Assembly: GCA_050953425.1 (NCBI GenBank)
Contig: JBMNMQ010000003.1
Span: forward strand, 372,001 to 436,000
Reading direction: 5' to 3'
DNA from: RUG100 sp050953425
GTDB taxonomy: Bacteria; Bacillota; Clostridia; Peptostreptococcales; Anaerovoracaceae
DNA length: 64,000 bases
The number at the start of each line of letters is the position of its first letter. Position 1 is the stretch's first letter. This document shows, piece by piece, positions 62,515-64,000 of this stretch. The notes beneath the pieces were generated by a model. That model had not been told where the DNA came from and ran no database searches. It saw only the letters and a program-made list of their open reading frames with translations. The position numbers and the translations under genes were made by a program.

Positions 62515-62612
62515 GTGGTAAAAAAACAACATCATTAATCCTCCACTCTTTTCAAGACATAACGGTAATAGAAGGAAGCTGCCGCGTTGAACCGACGCGG
62601 CAGTCTCTTTGT
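62515..62612 (+). ncRNA. Possible second small RNA or leader with terminator
   Basis: An A-rich stretch, then TTAATCCTCCACTC and a hairpin CTGCCGCGT/ACGCGGCAG (62579-62587, 62595-62603) followed by TCTCTTTG. It resembles the layout at 57045-57122. Promoter boxes are weak (TTGAAG at 62499). It could instead be part of the leader of 62839. Confidence 0.3.
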
Positions 62613-62838
62613 TCGCGGCTCTCATCGCATTTTCCCGCGGCATCGGGCGGCTGTCCGCGCCGTGCATGCGGCGGAAGGCGGCGTGCAGCGCTTTGTCTCC
62701 GCCCCGCAGGAGCGGTATGCGGCGGCAAATTCCCCGTTAGGGCTGGTATTGCGGCGCCGCCTGACATATAATGAAACAAGCCGGCATATGAACGAAGGCC
62801 GGCGCGGCAGCGCCGGCAGCAAGGGAGAAACGGAAACC

Positions 62839-63861
62839 ATGACTATATCAATAGAGGAAATGGCCGCACGCTTTGCGGCCAACCGTACTGTTCTGACAAA
62901 AGCCGTGCGCTGGCTGGATCCGTACGCCTATGCGCTGGGTGCGGCGCAGCTGGCGTGCCTGGGGCTGGAAGCGGACGGTGCGCGGATTCGCGAGTGGGAC
63001 CGGCGGCTGAAAAAGAGCGCCGGCGCGTTTTCCGTATTCAGCGGCAGCGAACGGCTGATGGCCGTCTGTGAGCTGGCCGCGGCGCGGGATCCCGAGGCTG
63101 CGATGCAGCAGCTGCTGGCGGCGGCCGAGGCGCTGCAGGCGGAACTGCCGAAGAAAAAGCAGCTGGCTTTGCTGGCGGCCGTGCTCGCCGATCTCGAGCC
63201 GCCGGAACGCTATGCCGCTGCGGCGGCGCGGGTGCGGGAGATCCTGGACCAGATGCAGGGAGCCAGCGAACTCTTTCGCCGCGACGATTTCTATGCGGCG
63301 ATGCTGCTGTCGCTGTCCGGTCAGCGGCCGCAGGGCATTCTGCACGATGTCCTGCGCTGCAACAAGCTGCTGCAGGAAAAATATGATTTCGGCGGACAGC
63401 TGCAGTACCTCTGCTGCGTGCTTGCCCTGTTCGAGGGCTCCGCGGAGTCGCGCTGCGCGCAGGCGGCGGCGATGTACAAGGAGCTGCTGAACAAGAGCAA
63501 AAACTACGGGCCGGCCCGCAATATGGCGGGGCTCGGACTGCTCGCTATGTTTCATACCGAGGGCGATGATCTGGTGGAGGATCTCAGCGACATGTACCGA
63601 CGTCTCTTTGAGATGAAGGGCTTTGGCACCCGCGGCATCGGCGCCAAAACGCACTTCCTCTTCGCGGCACTGCTGCTGCTGGGCGTCTATCAGCGGGACG
63701 AACTGCTGGCGGCGCAGCACGCGGCAGAGAATGCAGAACCGCTGTCCGAGGACAGCGCGATGGCGCGGCGGCTGCTCGATATCCAGCTGCTGAGCGTGCC
63801 GGCCTGCGTGCATCTGGTCGCGGCCGGCGGTGCACCGGGAAGCAAGCCGGTGCGCGACTGA
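62839..63861 (+). CDS. DUF4003 family protein
   Basis: A 340-residue, all-helical cytoplasmic protein matching my memory of the DUF4003 family of Firmicutes. Visible features are a Leu/Ala-rich helical repeat pattern, FRRDDFYAAMLLSLSG near 150-165 and KSKNYGPARNMAGLGLLA. The biochemical role is unknown. ATG 62839 follows AAGGGAG at a rather long spacing; an in-frame ATG at 62788 has no ribosome site and would add 17 residues. It follows two possible small RNAs and is followed by a repeat array. Confidence 0.75.
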   Translation: MTISIEEMAARFAANRTVLTKAVRWLDPYAYALGAAQLACLGLEADGARIREWDRRLKKSAGAFSVFSGSERLMAVCELAAARDPEAAMQQLLAAAEALQAELPKKKQLALLAAVLADLEPPERYAAAAARVREILDQMQGASELFRRDDFYAAMLLSLSGQRPQGILHDVLRCNKLLQEKYDFGGQLQYLCCVLALFEGSAESRCAQAAAMYKELLNKSKNYGPARNMAGLGLLAMFHTEGDDLVEDLSDMYRRLFEMKGFGTRGIGAKTHFLFAALLLLGVYQRDELLAAQHAAENAEPLSEDSAMARRLLDIQLLSVPACVHLVAAGGAPGSKPVRD

Positions 63862-63890
63862 AGAAGGCGTCCGCACGGCGGGCAATTCCC

Positions 63891-64000
63891 GGCAGAGCAT
63901 CGGGTGTTCGACCGGCAGGGCATCGGGTGTTCGACCGGCAGAGCATCGGGTGTTCGACCGGCAGAGCATCGGGTGTTCGACCGGCAGAGCATCGGGTGTT
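63891..64000. repeat. 23-bp tandem repeats at the window end
   Basis: Four complete units of GGCAGAGCATCGGGTGTTCG plus ACC (63891, 63914, 63937, 63960) and a partial fifth cut by the window edge. One unit has GGG for GAG. There are no spacers. Confidence 0.9.

Overview
The window is GC-rich chromosomal DNA that reads like a strictly anaerobic Clostridia-type Firmicute. Most genes have strong AGGAGG-type ribosome sites. Promoters are TTGACA/TATAAT-like and terminators are hairpins with a T run. The gene content is typical of such anaerobes: flavodiiron proteins, rubredoxin domains, an acyl-CoA dehydrogenase/ETF fusion, an aldo/keto reductase with ferredoxin clusters, and the DUF815, DUF4003 and DUF5714 families. 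No tRNA or rRNA gene and no CRISPR array was seen. A genus cannot be assigned from sequence alone. The DNA is unusually rich in short tandem repeats (units of 13-76 bp), both between genes and inside coding ends.

Layout. 0.3-3.8 kb: two alternating pairs of a flavin-binding PNPOx-like protein and a nitrilase-family amidase. 4.0-5.8 kb: a membrane metallophosphoesterase and a small unknown protein. 6.6-10.1 kb: a PLD-nuclease/SF2-helicase/DUF3427 protein after an AT-richer gap. 10.4-14.9 kb: a heterodimeric ABC exporter with a MarR regulator and palindromic operators. 15.7-28.0 kb: three secreted repeat/FnIII-type proteins (one a subtilase), an ABC-2 exporter operon, a truncated LysR remnant, a flavin reductase, a DUF5714 protein and a 51-residue protein. 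28.0-31.9 kb: ImmA peptidase, XRE repressor, divergent DNA polymerase IV, a small pol-associated protein and a HIRAN protein, with three operator repeats over two divergent promoters. 32.3-34.6 kb: a secreted ComEC-like hydrolase and a cation-diffusion transporter. 35.0-41.3 kb: two paralogous hybrid histidine kinases and a LytTR regulator. 42.3-51.1 kb: flavodoxin, Crp-type regulator, an acyl-CoA dehydrogenase-EtfA-rubredoxin fusion coupled to a flavodiiron protein, a DUF815 ATPase, and a flavodiiron-flavin reductase-rubredoxin fusion. 51.3-63.9 kb: a 28-codon gene, an aldo/keto reductase-ferredoxin-cupin fusion, methionine aminopeptidase with a SEC-C motif, a WYL regulator, an SF1 helicase gene broken by an in-frame stop, a lipid kinase, a structured RNA and a DUF4003 protein.

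How genes may work together. The strongest candidates for unusual systems are three. First, a redox route at 44.3-51.1 kb in which electrons from an acyl-CoA could pass through a fused FAD domain and rubredoxin to a flavodiiron O2/NO reductase. Second, a LexA-independent damage-response module at 28.0-31.9 kb in which ImmA would inactivate the XRE repressor and release dinB. Third, a paired hybrid-kinase/LytTR phosphorelay at 35.0-41.3 kb. These assignments rest on visible domains, motifs and gene order; the pathway statements are inference.
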